A stretch of 51,482 nucleotides of DNA from Syntrophomonadaceae bacterium (GTDB lineage Bacteria; Bacillota; Syntrophomonadia; Syntrophomonadales; Syntrophomonadaceae). This document shows, piece after piece, positions 39,487 through 48,945 of the stretch. Positions within the stretch are counted from its first letter, which is position 1. Every line of letters begins with the position of its first letter. The notes beneath the pieces are model-generated. The model saw nothing but the letters and a program-made list of their open reading frames with translations. It ran no database searches and was not told the DNA's origin. Location: the NCBI GenBank assembly GCA_012515055.1, contig JAAYZA010000362.1, positions 1 through 51,482 of the forward strand. Direction: 5' to 3'. Position numbers and translations under genes: made by a program.

Positions 39487-41544
39487 ATGGCCAATTTTAC
39501 TTCGGAAGAGATCAGGCAATATTTTACTCCCCAGGGGATCTTACAGCAGGCAGTAGCAGATTATAAATACCGTTCGGAGCAGGCTGACCTGGCCGCCGCC
39601 ATAGCGGAGGCACTGCTGCAGGACCGGTTTTTGGTGGCGGAGGCAGGCACTGGTGTGGGAAAGACCCTGGCTTATTTGCTGCCAGCCATCAAATGGGCCA
39701 AAACCCAGCGGCAGAAAGTAGTTATAACCACCAAAACAAAGGCATTGCAGCAGCAAATCATGGAAAAGGATATCCCGGACCTGGTGCGGGCTCTTGATAT
39801 CGATGTCATTTATGTTGAAGCCAAGGGCAGGGATAATTACGTTTGCTGGAACAAATATATGGAAATACTGGCGGGGAAGAAACCTTTAAATGAAGAGGAA
39901 CAGGTTTTTATTACTGCCATATTAAAATGGGTAGAGAAAACCACCACCGGAGATAAAAAAGAGATCAATCTGAAAAACTCACTGCTGCGGCACTGGCCTT
40001 TGCTGGCCAGTGACCATCGTACCTGTCTGAGGAGCAAATGCCGCTATCAGGATAAATGTTTCCGGCTGAAGATGATCAAAAGTCTGGAACGGGCAGATTT
40101 GATCATCACCAATCATGCCATGATTTTAAGCGATATCCTGGTGGATAACAGCATTTTGCCGGAATATAGATACCTGGTGGTGGATGAAGCACACGCTCTG
40201 GAAAGGGAATCCTTCGACAAACTTTCTCTGAGTTTTGCCTGCCGGGAAATAGCCGAATTGCTTAAAGCCCTGGAATTCCACGATAAAGGTTTCAAAAGGG
40301 GATACCTGCGGCAGCTGAAACGCAAGAACCCACAGCTGACAATAGATGATACCCTGATTATGACTGACAAAACTGCTGAACTGACGGAACAATTCTATCT
40401 GCAGTTATCCCGGGGAATAAAAAGCAGTGAAAGCTATTCCCTGGTACTGACTGATGAAATTATTGAAGAAGAATGGTTCAGTAAAGCCTGGGCGATTTAT
40501 AATGATTGGCACCATCAGCTTAATTTGCTGATTACAAACCTGCGGCAGCTGAGCCGGGAGATCGAGGAAGAGGAAGAACCTGAACTATTCGGTATCATTG
40601 CTCATCTGGAAGAGAATTATGACAATTCTTTTACTATCATGGAAGAAGATCTGGGCAGTGAAGCCAGGGTCGTGTGGCTGGAAACAGAAGGCGAAGAAGC
40701 CGTAGGAATGTCTTCCTCCCATGTCAGAATCGGGGAAATGCTGGAAAACAAATTATACGCCCGGCTGTCCGGGTTGATCATGTTATCTGCTACCCTTTCC
40801 ATTGCGGACAAATTCGATTATTTCGTAGAAAAAGCTGGTTTAAACAGATTCCTGGAAGAAGGCAGGATGGATTTCCTTTTGAAGAAATCCCCCTTTGATT
40901 ATCAGAACCAGGCGCGCTTATATATTTTAAATGATATGCCCGAGCCCCAGCACCGGGACTTTTCTGCTGCGGCAGCTGGGGTGTTGATGGATATGTTGGC
41001 TGTGACCCGGGGCCGGACCATGGTGCTTTTCACTGCCCGGAAAGGTTTGCGGGAAGTATCGCAATTGCTCAGGCCTTTCTGCGTCCGGGAGGGCAGACCC
41101 CTGCTGGTACAAAACGAAGACGGCACTTTTGGCACTTTGATGGAGGAATATGCCCGGGAAGATAATGCCGTCTTGATGGGACTGGATACTTTTTGGGAAG
41201 GGGTGGATCTGAAAGGGGATCTTCTGACATTGCTGGTAGTGGTAAAACTACCTTTTCGTTCCCTGGCAGAACCATATAGCAGTGCTGGAGATAAATATTT
41301 CCGCCTGCAAAACCGCAATAGTTTCAGCAATTTCCTCCTGCCGGATGCGGCAGTCAGATTCAAGCAGGGTGTCGGAAGACTGATCCGCAGTGAAAATGAT
41401 CGGGGGAGTGTGGTGGTGCTGGATAATCGCCTTACGACCCGGGGCTATGGCCGGGTTTTTCTCAGCAGTATACCGATAAAAAACACCATTTCCACCAGAA
41501 AAGCTGCATTGGCTGATGAGATAATGGGCTGGCTCCAGGAGTAG
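39487..41544 (+). CDS. DinG/XPD-family ATP-dependent helicase
   Basis: LVAEAGTGVGKTLAYLLPAIKW (Walker A); Fe-S-like Cys set around CLRSKCRYQDKCF; VVDEAHALE (DEAH); VGRLIRSENDRG. Confidence 0.92.
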   Translation: MANFTSEEIRQYFTPQGILQQAVADYKYRSEQADLAAAIAEALLQDRFLVAEAGTGVGKTLAYLLPAIKWAKTQRQKVVITTKTKALQQQIMEKDIPDLVRALDIDVIYVEAKGRDNYVCWNKYMEILAGKKPLNEEEQVFITAILKWVEKTTTGDKKEINLKNSLLRHWPLLASDHRTCLRSKCRYQDKCFRLKMIKSLERADLIITNHAMILSDILVDNSILPEYRYLVVDEAHALERESFDKLSLSFACREIAELLKALEFHDKGFKRGYLRQLKRKNPQLTIDDTLIMTDKTAELTEQFYLQLSRGIKSSESYSLVLTDEIIEEEWFSKAWAIYNDWHHQLNLLITNLRQLSREIEEEEEPELFGIIAHLEENYDNSFTIMEEDLGSEARVVWLETEGEEAVGMSSSHVRIGEMLENKLYARLSGLIMLSATLSIADKFDYFVEKAGLNRFLEEGRMDFLLKKSPFDYQNQARLYILNDMPEPQHRDFSAAAAGVLMDMLAVTRGRTMVLFTARKGLREVSQLLRPFCVREGRPLLVQNEDGTFGTLMEEYAREDNAVLMGLDTFWEGVDLKGDLLTLLVVVKLPFRSLAEPYSSAGDKYFRLQNRNSFSNFLLPDAAVRFKQGVGRLIRSENDRGSVVVLDNRLTTRGYGRVFLSSIPIKNTISTRKAALADEIMGWLQE

Positions 41545-41562
41545 AGCCCACAGCTAAATAAG

Positions 41563-41591
41563 GCACTCTTTTTAATACTTTTTCATAGAAT
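41563..41591 (+). promoter_or_regulatory. Sigma-E-like promoter upstream of the SpoVM-like ORF
   Basis: GCACTCT - 14 nt - CATAGAAT (-10 matches CATACAAT 7/8; -35 is weak). Confidence 0.35.
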
Positions 41592-41624
41592 AGAGTAGAT
41601 CATGCTGGTGGGAGGTTAAAAGAA

Positions 41625-41690
41625 ATGAGGATATATTATTTTAAAATTCCTATTCTTGTCCGCAATATTTTGATGAAGGTGTGGGGTTAA
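41625..41690 (+). CDS. spoVM: SpoVM-like short sporulation peptide (21 aa)
   Basis: ATG...TAA encodes MRIYYFKIPILVRNILMKVWG; gggagg RBS 8 nt upstream; Tyr4, Lys7, Pro9 and Ile15 align with B. subtilis SpoVM MKFYTIKLPKFLGGIVRAMLGSFRKD (recalled sequence). Confidence 0.65.
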   Translation: MRIYYFKIPILVRNILMKVWG

Positions 41691-41856
41691 AAGCTAGGAG
41701 CAGGTTCAAGCTGCTCCCGGCGGAACTTCAAAACAAGCAGTTTGTAACACAGCCAGTTCTATAACCCGGTAAGCCGCTTATGCTGGCTTCATTGGTTTGT
41801 CCGGTCGGTCAGCTTTTACAAACACAATTGAAAGGAGTATGAGAACTGCTCCTTTT
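41689..41856 (+). ncRNA. Candidate structured RNA ending in a terminator
   Basis: Closing stem AAAAGCT (41689-41695)/AGCTTTT (41811-41817); hairpin GGAGCAG-gttcaag-CTGCTCC (41697-41717); inner stem GCCAG/CTGGC; AAAGGAG (41831-41837)/CTCCTTT (41849-41855) plus T tract. Confidence 0.4.
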
Positions 41857-41875
41857 TCATTTCGGGGTGGTATTT

Positions 41876-41962
41876 ATGTGGGGAGTAAGACCCTGTCTGG
41901 CGGCAGGCTTTATTATACTGGGAACTATCCTGCTTTTTATCAACTGGCTGCGAAATATATGA
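41876..41962 (+). CDS. Putative 28-aa single-TM peptide
   Basis: MWGVRPCLAAGFIILGTILLFINWLRNI preceded by RBS-like ggggtgg; not in the ORF track. Confidence 0.4.
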   Translation: MWGVRPCLAAGFIILGTILLFINWLRNI

Positions 41963-41971
41963 GTCTGGTTA

Positions 41972-42346
41972 TTAACTCCCGGCCAGGCCGATGCCCAGTA
42001 TTCCCCCCAAACCACCTGCTGTCAGTGATATCAGCAGCGTATACACAACACTGGCTAAGCTCAGGACCGCCGGGGCGAATATAAGGGTAGCAGCAACAAT
42101 AAGGATAAAATATATGCTGCCCATTGCCAGGCCCCTTACCAGACCTTTGTTTCCATAGTTTCTGCTGACCAGACAAGCCCCGGTGAAAATGGTAATGATC
42201 AGAATAATTTTTCCCAGTGCGGATAACAATGATTCCTGCAGGGGGGTAAAATACACGACAGTACCGGCGATCAAGGCCATAACAAAGGAAAACAGCAAGG
42301 TCTTGATCAAGGCCGCCAGTTCGATAGACATGCTTTTTGGCATCAT
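41972..42346 (-). CDS. TIGR04086-like family membrane protein
   Basis: Four hydrophobic segments; ATG at 42346 after aggagg. Confidence 0.7.
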   Translation of the reverse strand: MMPKSMSIELAALIKTLLFSFVMALIAGTVVYFTPLQESLLSALGKIILIITIFTGACLVSRNYGNKGLVRGLAMGSIYFILIVAATLIFAPAVLSLASVVYTLLISLTAGGLGGILGIGLAGS

Positions 42347-42492
42347 CGACACACCTCCTATTGGAAAATATGACGGCGGATTTCAATTTATGTTAAATTA
42401 GCGGCTAAATATTCAAGACAGTAAATAGTTTTTACATCAGCATCATCCGATGCCAGAGGGAAGGATGCGGCTTTTTGTATCTTAAGGTCATG

Positions 42493-42515
42493 TATAGCAT
42501 ACCTTATGCTATAAT
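42493..42515 (+). promoter_or_regulatory. Dyad overlapping an extended -10 promoter of uppP
   Basis: TATAGCATA-cct-TATGCTATA (42493-42513) with TGCTATAAT extended -10 ending at 42515. Confidence 0.5.
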
Positions 42516-42547
42516 TTATGCAGCAAAATATTGAAAGGGGAATTGAT

Positions 42548-43330
42548 TTGACATCATTAGAAGCATTATTGATTGGGGCTGTGCAAGGCCTGACTGAATT
42601 CCTGCCCGTAAGCAGTTCCGGTCATTTAGTGATATTGCAAAACCTTCTGGGCGTGAAGGAACAGCCTTTGATCTTTGCGGTTTTGGTACATATGGGGACA
42701 TTGATCTCAGTGCTGGTTGCTTTTCGCGCTGACATCATTGCTATTTTGCGCCAGCCATTTACCAGATTGACCTATTTGATCGTGGTGGGATGCATTCCCG
42801 CTGGTTTAGCCGGATTTTTTCTGGCCCCGTTGTTCGCCAGAGCCTTTGAATCATTGCTGGTAGTTGGACTGGGCCTGCTTTTTACCGGTGTTATACTACA
42901 GGTTTCCGAAAGACTGGCGGCGGTGACTATCTTCGGCAAAGAAGTCCGGGAAACTTCCTATAAAGATGCGTTAGTAATAGGTTTAATGCAGGCTGTTGCC
43001 ATCATCCCCGGCATATCACGGTCTGGTTCCACCATTGCAGCTGGATTGATGAGTGGATTGGACAGGGAATTTGCTGCCCGCTTTTCCTTCCTGCTCTCCA
43101 TTCCGGTGATACTGGGGGCAGGTATTTTTGAACTTTCGGATCTATTTGCTGCTGGCATGGATGTAAACCATTACATTCCTTATCTGGTCGGCATTATCTC
43201 TGCGGCCGGGTTTGGCTTGCTGGCCATCAAGGTGGTAATGGATCTGGTTAAAAGAGGACGCCTGTCATATTTTTCATATTATGTGTGGGTTTTGGGGGCT
43301 GTGGTCCTGGGATACCATTTTTTCTTTTAA
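42548..43330 (+). CDS. uppP: Undecaprenyl-diphosphatase
   Basis: [48 protein letters not shown] start. Confidence 0.96.
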   Translation: MTSLEALLIGAVQGLTEFLPVSSSGHLVILQNLLGVKEQPLIFAVLVHMGTLISVLVAFRADIIAILRQPFTRLTYLIVVGCIPAGLAGFFLAPLFARAFESLLVVGLGLLFTGVILQVSERLAAVTIFGKEVRETSYKDALVIGLMQAVAIIPGISRSGSTIAAGLMSGLDREFAARFSFLLSIPVILGAGIFELSDLFAAGMDVNHYIPYLVGIISAAGFGLLAIKVVMDLVKRGRLSYFSYYVWVLGAVVLGYHFFF

Positions 43331-43410
43331 AGAGATGGGGCGGATGAAAAAGAAGGAGATTGGCGGTAAGTACCGAAAGTGGAAGCTATACACAGTTTCG
43401 AGGTGTAGTG

Positions 43411-45633
43411 ATGGCCAAAAAATCTGAAACTAAAGCAAAAAAAGTAAAGACCGGGCCGGCGGAAAAGAAGACGCCGGAAAAGACCATCAGGGTAAAATAT
43501 GAAATCATTTCCCTGATTTTACTCATGCTGGCGGTCTTTATTTATTTAAGTGTGAAAAAGTTTTATGGTCTGCCGGAAGACGCTTTATTCATCGGTTTGC
43601 TGGGGACTTATATCTCCTTCGGCTTAAACTGGCTGCTGGGTGAAGGTGCCATTATCAGTTCCTTTTTCCTGCTTTTTTGGGCAATCCATATTGGTATCAA
43701 CAAAAAAATATGGTCCGGGCAGATGTGGGGCCTGGTGATTCTTTTTTTAGCCCTGCTGGTTTGCATCAGTGTTTATACCATACCCAAAGGCCTGACTGAG
43801 CTGGAAGCCGGCTTGAAAGGAATGGGAGGCGGTGCCCTGGGCGGAGCCCTGGCCTATGCCCTTATGCAGCTCCTGGGCAGGGCAGGTACCTTAATCCTGC
43901 TGGTTGTATGTATTATCATTGCTGTTTTAATGGTCATCAATCAGCCCCTGGAAAAGATCATGGCGGCACTATCTTCCGGGGCTCGCAAAACCGGTCAATA
44001 TTTTGCCGGGATATTATTCTATGAGGAGGAAGAGACGGGGCCGATCGAAAAAAATCCTCCCCTTATCATCGGGAAAGAAAAGGATCCTGCCCGCACAATG
44101 CCGGTGCTGGAGGTTGAAGAAACAGGACCTGTGGAACTGGCTGCAGAACCTGAGGATAAAACCATTTTGGACCAAAGCACCATCAGCACAGTCTTGCCCA
44201 TTATAAGCGGCAATTCAGCTTATCAAAAGCCGCCCCTGGAATTACTGAGCGCTGCCAGTGACGAAAGAAGCATAGACAAAAAGAACATAAAGAGCAGCAT
44301 CAATGTTTTAGAGGATACTTTCTCCAGTTTTGGTATCAGTGTAAAAGTAAAGCAAGTAAGCTGCGGGCCTGCTGTGACCCGTTATGAGCTTTCCCCGGCC
44401 CCCGGGGTCAAAATCAGTAAAATCCTCAGCCTGACCGATGATCTGCAATTGAACCTGGCGGCGCCCGGAATAAGGATAGAAGCACCTATACCGGGGAAAT
44501 CAGCCATTGGCATCGAAGTGCCTAACAGCAAGATTCTAAGTGTGGGTTTAAGGAATCTATTGTCATCACCCGTTTTTAAAAAGATAGCCAGTCCCCTGGC
44601 TTTTGCTCTGGGTGAGGATATTTCCGGCAACCCGGTGGTAGGAAGATTAAATGACATGCCTCATTTGCTGATCGCCGGGTCTACGGGTTCGGGCAAGAGT
44701 GTGTGTTTAAACAGTATTATCATAAGTATTTTATATAATACCACACCGGATGAATTGAAACTGGTGTTTATTGATCCCAAGATGGTGGAACTCACAGTAT
44801 ACAACGGGATACCCCACCTGCTTACCCCGGTGGTAACTGATCCTAAAAAAGCTTCGGTGATCCTCAAGTGGATGGTCAATGAAATGGAAAAACGCTATAA
44901 ATTGTTTGCTGACCGGGGAGTAAGGGATATCAGCCGTTATAACCAGATGGCAGAACAAAAAATGCCCTATATTGTCATCGTTATAGATGAATTGGCGGAT
45001 TTGATGATGGTATCCCCGGTGGAAGTGGAAGATTCCATTTGCCGTCTGGCCCAGATGTCCCGAGCGGCTGGTATGCACTTGATCGTCGCCACCCAGCGTC
45101 CTTCAGTGGATGTTGTGACCGGAATCATAAAAGCCAATATACCTTCCCGCATCGCTTTTGCCGTTTCTTCCCAGGCAGATTCCCGAACTATTTTAGATAT
45201 AGGCGGTGCGGAAAAACTGCTGGGCAAAGGGGATATGCTTTTTTTCCCGGTAGGAGCAGTCAAGCCTTCCCGGGTCCAGGGTGCCTATGTATCAGACCAG
45301 GATATTGAAAAGACCGTGGAATATATAAAAAGTCAGGTCAATGTGGAGGAAAACCAGCAGCCCAATGAAGAACTGGATATCTTATTTGAACAAGCTGAGT
45401 TTGATTGCGATGACAACCTCTTCTGGGAAGCAGTGACGGTATTTGTGGACAGTCAGAAGGCCTCGGTATCATTGCTGCAAAGAAGGCTGCGCATCGGTTA
45501 CGCACGAGCGGCCCGCCTGGTTGATATGATGGAAGAACGGGGAATCGTATCGGAACTGGAGGGCAATAAAAGAGAAGTACTTATCGACCACAATCAATTG
45601 AGTCAACTGACCAGCAGAAGCAGTCCGTTTTAA
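43411..45633 (+). CDS. DNA translocase FtsK/SpoIIIE
   Basis: N-terminal TM segments; HLLIAGSTGSGKSVCLNSII Walker A; IVIDELADLMM; AAGMHLIVATQRPSVDVVTGIIKANIPSRIAF; C-terminal gamma winged helix. Confidence 0.96.
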   Translation: MAKKSETKAKKVKTGPAEKKTPEKTIRVKYEIISLILLMLAVFIYLSVKKFYGLPEDALFIGLLGTYISFGLNWLLGEGAIISSFFLLFWAIHIGINKKIWSGQMWGLVILFLALLVCISVYTIPKGLTELEAGLKGMGGGALGGALAYALMQLLGRAGTLILLVVCIIIAVLMVINQPLEKIMAALSSGARKTGQYFAGILFYEEEETGPIEKNPPLIIGKEKDPARTMPVLEVEETGPVELAAEPEDKTILDQSTISTVLPIISGNSAYQKPPLELLSAASDERSIDKKNIKSSINVLEDTFSSFGISVKVKQVSCGPAVTRYELSPAPGVKISKILSLTDDLQLNLAAPGIRIEAPIPGKSAIGIEVPNSKILSVGLRNLLSSPVFKKIASPLAFALGEDISGNPVVGRLNDMPHLLIAGSTGSGKSVCLNSIIISILYNTTPDELKLVFIDPKMVELTVYNGIPHLLTPVVTDPKKASVILKWMVNEMEKRYKLFADRGVRDISRYNQMAEQKMPYIVIVIDELADLMMVSPVEVEDSICRLAQMSRAAGMHLIVATQRPSVDVVTGIIKANIPSRIAFAVSSQADSRTILDIGGAEKLLGKGDMLFFPVGAVKPSRVQGAYVSDQDIEKTVEYIKSQVNVEENQQPNEELDILFEQAEFDCDDNLFWEAVTVFVDSQKASVSLLQRRLRIGYARAARLVDMMEERGIVSELEGNKREVLIDHNQLSQLTSRSSPF

Positions 45634-45657
45634 TTCAGATTTCAGGGAGAACATTGG

Positions 45658-46626
45658 ATGGTACTGACGGAACGGGAAAATGAAATCCTGGCCCTATTAA
45701 AAAAAGAGCCCCTTCTTTCTCAGGTAGAGTTATCTGAACGGCTGGGTATCTCCAGATCTTCCCTGGCAGTGCATATTTCCAATCTGATGAAAAAGGGTGT
45801 CGTACTGGGTAAAGGCTATGTTATCAACCAGGAAGCTTCGATTGTGATTTTCGGGGAAAGCTGTATGCGTATAAACATAAACGAGTATCCGCAGAACAAG
45901 ATCGATATGCATTTAGGCGGTTTCGCCGTGGAAACTGCCCGGGCTTTGACCGAGCTGGGGGCCGCGGGCAAAATAGTGACTGTGATAGGTAAAGATGTGC
46001 TGGGTGATCATATTATTGATGAATTACAGGGGACTCAAATCGATGTCTCCGGTATTTCCCGTTATTACGGCAGCAGGAGCAGCCGGGTGGTCTACATTAA
46101 TGGTGCCCTGTCTTTTCAGGAAGGTATTGCCCGGACGGAATATGAGAAGGCTGCTGATGCCTGGGAGTGGGTGATCATGAATTCGGACTGGCTGCTGATT
46201 GATTCCCGGCTGCCGGAAGATATCTATACCAGGATGGTATCCAAAAATGAGGAAAGAATGCAGCTGACGGGAACCTGTATATATATTGCTCAGGGCATGG
46301 ACATTCCCCGCCATTGTACCAGGGCATCACTATTGGTGATTGGGCGGGAGTTTTCAGAAAATATTGATTATTTAAGTCGTAAAATGTTAGACTTGGTTAA
46401 GAATGGTCAAAAGCGTTGCGTCATCACAGATGGGCAAACCAGACTCATTTACATGGACCCGGAAAATTATATCGAGTATCCCTTGATGCCGAACCAGAGT
46501 TTTGCTATAAACGAACGTTTGCCTTTCCTGCTGGCGGGAATGGTCTATGGTCTGACCCGGCAATATCCTGTCAGGCAGGCGGTTCGGATAGCGGTAGGAA
46601 CAGCTTCCACCACTGAAGGAAGCTGA
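45658..46626 (+). CDS. Winged-helix HTH + PfkB-family carbohydrate kinase fusion
   Basis: N-terminal LTERENEILALLKKEPLLSQVELSERLGISRSSLAVHISNLMKKGVV; then ribokinase-like VIFGESCMRI...GGFAVETARALTELGA. Confidence 0.82.
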   Translation: MVLTERENEILALLKKEPLLSQVELSERLGISRSSLAVHISNLMKKGVVLGKGYVINQEASIVIFGESCMRININEYPQNKIDMHLGGFAVETARALTELGAAGKIVTVIGKDVLGDHIIDELQGTQIDVSGISRYYGSRSSRVVYINGALSFQEGIARTEYEKAADAWEWVIMNSDWLLIDSRLPEDIYTRMVSKNEERMQLTGTCIYIAQGMDIPRHCTRASLLVIGREFSENIDYLSRKMLDLVKNGQKRCVITDGQTRLIYMDPENYIEYPLMPNQSFAINERLPFLLAGMVYGLTRQYPVRQAVRIAVGTASTTEGS

Positions 46627-46657
46627 AAACAGCATTTATAAAGGAGTGAATTGGTAA

Positions 46658-47401
46658 ATGCCATGGGGCGAAGAGTTAAAAAAGCGTCGCGAGGAGCTGG
46701 GCTGCACTCTGCAAACAGCGGAAGAAGGAACCAAGATACGCAAACTGTATTTGCAAGCCCTGGAAAATGATGATTTTGCTGTTTTACCTCCCCGAATATA
46801 CGCTATTGGATTCGTAAAAAATTATGCGCGCTTTCTGGGGCTGGATGAAGAAATTTTAGTCCGGCAATTCAAAGAACTGGCATATGGCAATGGAGCAGCT
46901 GATGAAGACTCAGATGGGGCAGCAAATCTGCCGAAACCGGCCGTATTACCATCCCTGCCGCCCTGGCTGAACATGAAGAACATAGCCGCGGCAGTGGTTT
47001 TTTTGCTGCTGGCTGTCTGGGTCGGTCAATACCTGGTAAATTATATGGCGGGACAAAGGATTGTGGAACAACCGCCGATCAAGCCCCCCATCGCTGAAAA
47101 ACAGGAACCTTCCGGCGGGGGTGTTATCGAGGTGCCGGATGAGGATGGAAATGTGGTGCCGGTGGATAATGTCAATCTTTCCATATCTGCCCGGCAGGAA
47201 TGCTGGCTGGAGGTCAGCATCGATGGAGTCAGCGATTATATTGGTTTAATGAAAGCCGGTGAAGAAAAAACCTTTATTGCAGACGAATCGATCTATATCA
47301 AGGCCGGCAATGCCGGCGGCATAGAAATTATAGTAAATGGTGAAAATCAGGGGATATTCGGCGAAATTGGTCAGGTTAAACGTCAGGAGTTTACCCTTTG
47401 A
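46658..47401 (+). CDS. RodZ-like HTH/DUF4115 membrane protein
   Basis: GEELKKRREELGCTLQTAEEGTKIRKLYLQALENDDFAVLPPRIYAIGFVKNYARFLGLD; one TM; C-terminal DUF4115-like domain. Confidence 0.88.
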   Translation: MPWGEELKKRREELGCTLQTAEEGTKIRKLYLQALENDDFAVLPPRIYAIGFVKNYARFLGLDEEILVRQFKELAYGNGAADEDSDGAANLPKPAVLPSLPPWLNMKNIAAAVVFLLLAVWVGQYLVNYMAGQRIVEQPPIKPPIAEKQEPSGGGVIEVPDEDGNVVPVDNVNLSISARQECWLEVSIDGVSDYIGLMKAGEEKTFIADESIYIKAGNAGGIEIIVNGENQGIFGEIGQVKRQEFTL

Positions 47402-47431
47402 TATAACCGGGAATGGGAGTTAGTAAATTAA

Positions 47432-48760
47432 GTGGAAATTGGTTTTATCAGTCTCGGTTGTGCCAAAAACCGGGTGGACACTGAAATTATGATGGCCCTG
47501 GTACGCAAGAGTGAACATAAATTAACTAACAGCATTGAAAACGCTGACCTGGTGGTAATAAACACCTGTGGTTTCATAAATGCTGCCAAAGAAGAAGCCA
47601 TCGATCAGATTATCAATACCGGACAGCGGAAAGAAGAGGGTAAACTTCGCTATATTATTGCTGCCGGATGCCTGGCCCAGCGCTATGGGCAGGAATTATT
47701 GGATGAACTGCCGGAGATTGATGGATTGGTGGGTATATCAACCTATCACGATCTTCTCACAGTAATTGATCAGGTCACTGCCGGGCAGAGGCCTGCCTGC
47801 ATAAAACCTGCCCCCGCTGAGTTCATCGAAAGGGGAGAACGGGTCCTCTCCACACCGGCAGGTTCTGCATATATAAAGATTACTGAAGGCTGTGATAATC
47901 ACTGCACATATTGTGCCATCCCTTTGATCCGCGGGCCGCTGCGCTCCAATCCAGAAGCGGAAATTATCAAAGAAGCGGAGAATCTGGCTTTAAGGGGCAT
48001 CAAGGAATTGGTGATACTGGGTCAGGATACCGCTTTATATGGACGGGATCTGGGGATGAAAAACGGTTTGCCTTCGTTATTAAAGCAATTGAATCAGATC
48101 GAAGGGATCGAATGGATTCGTTTGATGTATTTGCATCCGGCCCATATCAATCAGGCTATTATCGAGGGGGTGGCAGAAAACAACAAGGTCATCCCTTATT
48201 TAGATATTCCCGTCCAGCATGCTGCCTCTGCCATCCTGAAAAGGATGAATAGGGGCCATGATCTGGAGCATCTATATGCACTGTTTGATGGGCTTAAAAC
48301 AGAGGTCAGGGATTTGGTCCTGCGAACTACGGTTATGACAGGATTCCCCGGGGAAACGGAGCGAGACTTCCGCCAATTGGCTGATTTTGTCAGCAGCATC
48401 CGCTTTGATTGGCTGGGGTGTTTTGCTTACAGCTCGGAAGAAGGTACCGCCGCGGCCCTCTGGCCCGATCAGATTCCGGAGGAGATCAAACAGGAGCGGA
48501 TGAACCAGATAATGAAGATACAAAGGAAAATTACCCGGCAAAAAAATATCAGTCGTCTGGGTCAGACTCTGCCGATATTGATAACTGGTCAAAAGAGCAG
48601 GAATTTATATACCGGGCGGGGCTATTATCAGGCTCCTGAAGTTGATGGGATCACCATCGTCAAGACCCCGCAGAAACTCAGCAAAGGAGAATTTGTTCCG
48701 GTCAGGCTCAAAGGGGTCAGATTATATGACATGATCGGTGAACTGGCCCTGGAGGAATAA
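47432..48760 (+). CDS. rimO: Ribosomal protein S12 methylthiotransferase
   Basis: IGFISLGCAKNRVDTEIMM; YIKITEGCDNHCTYCAIPLIRGPLRS; TRAM-like C-terminus; GTG start. Confidence 0.96.
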   Translation: MEIGFISLGCAKNRVDTEIMMALVRKSEHKLTNSIENADLVVINTCGFINAAKEEAIDQIINTGQRKEEGKLRYIIAAGCLAQRYGQELLDELPEIDGLVGISTYHDLLTVIDQVTAGQRPACIKPAPAEFIERGERVLSTPAGSAYIKITEGCDNHCTYCAIPLIRGPLRSNPEAEIIKEAENLALRGIKELVILGQDTALYGRDLGMKNGLPSLLKQLNQIEGIEWIRLMYLHPAHINQAIIEGVAENNKVIPYLDIPVQHAASAILKRMNRGHDLEHLYALFDGLKTEVRDLVLRTTVMTGFPGETERDFRQLADFVSSIRFDWLGCFAYSSEEGTAAALWPDQIPEEIKQERMNQIMKIQRKITRQKNISRLGQTLPILITGQKSRNLYTGRGYYQAPEVDGITIVKTPQKLSKGEFVPVRLKGVRLYDMIGELALEE

Positions 48761-48856
48761 AATAGACCAGGTGAAGGACCCTGGCCATGGAACTTACAGG
48801 GGCCTTTAAAGGCTGTGGAAATGCTGGTACAGATGAAAAAGTAAAGACCGGAAGTT

Positions 48857-48911
48857 AAAAGGCCCCGCTGTTCAGTTACTGGATGTAAATGATTTAAAGC
48901 GGGGCTTTTAG
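48857..48911. terminator. Bidirectional terminator between rimO and the thioesterase gene
   Basis: TAAAAGgCCCCGCT ... AGCGGGGCTTTTA. Confidence 0.7.
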
Positions 48912-48945
48912 ATGCTGCAATATATGCTTTTTTCAAAAACGAGGC

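Noticed and set aside
41862-41875. 'tcggggtggtat' resembles the T-box AGGGUGGNACCGCG motif
   Set aside because: No CCGCG follows, no specifier loop or stem I, and no aminoacyl-tRNA synthetase or amino-acid gene downstream.
41797-42084. 95-aa plus-strand ORF around the structured RNA and the TIGR04086-like gene
   Set aside because: Runs antisense into the convergent membrane-protein gene and has no RBS at its start; the 28-aa ORF in another frame is better supported.
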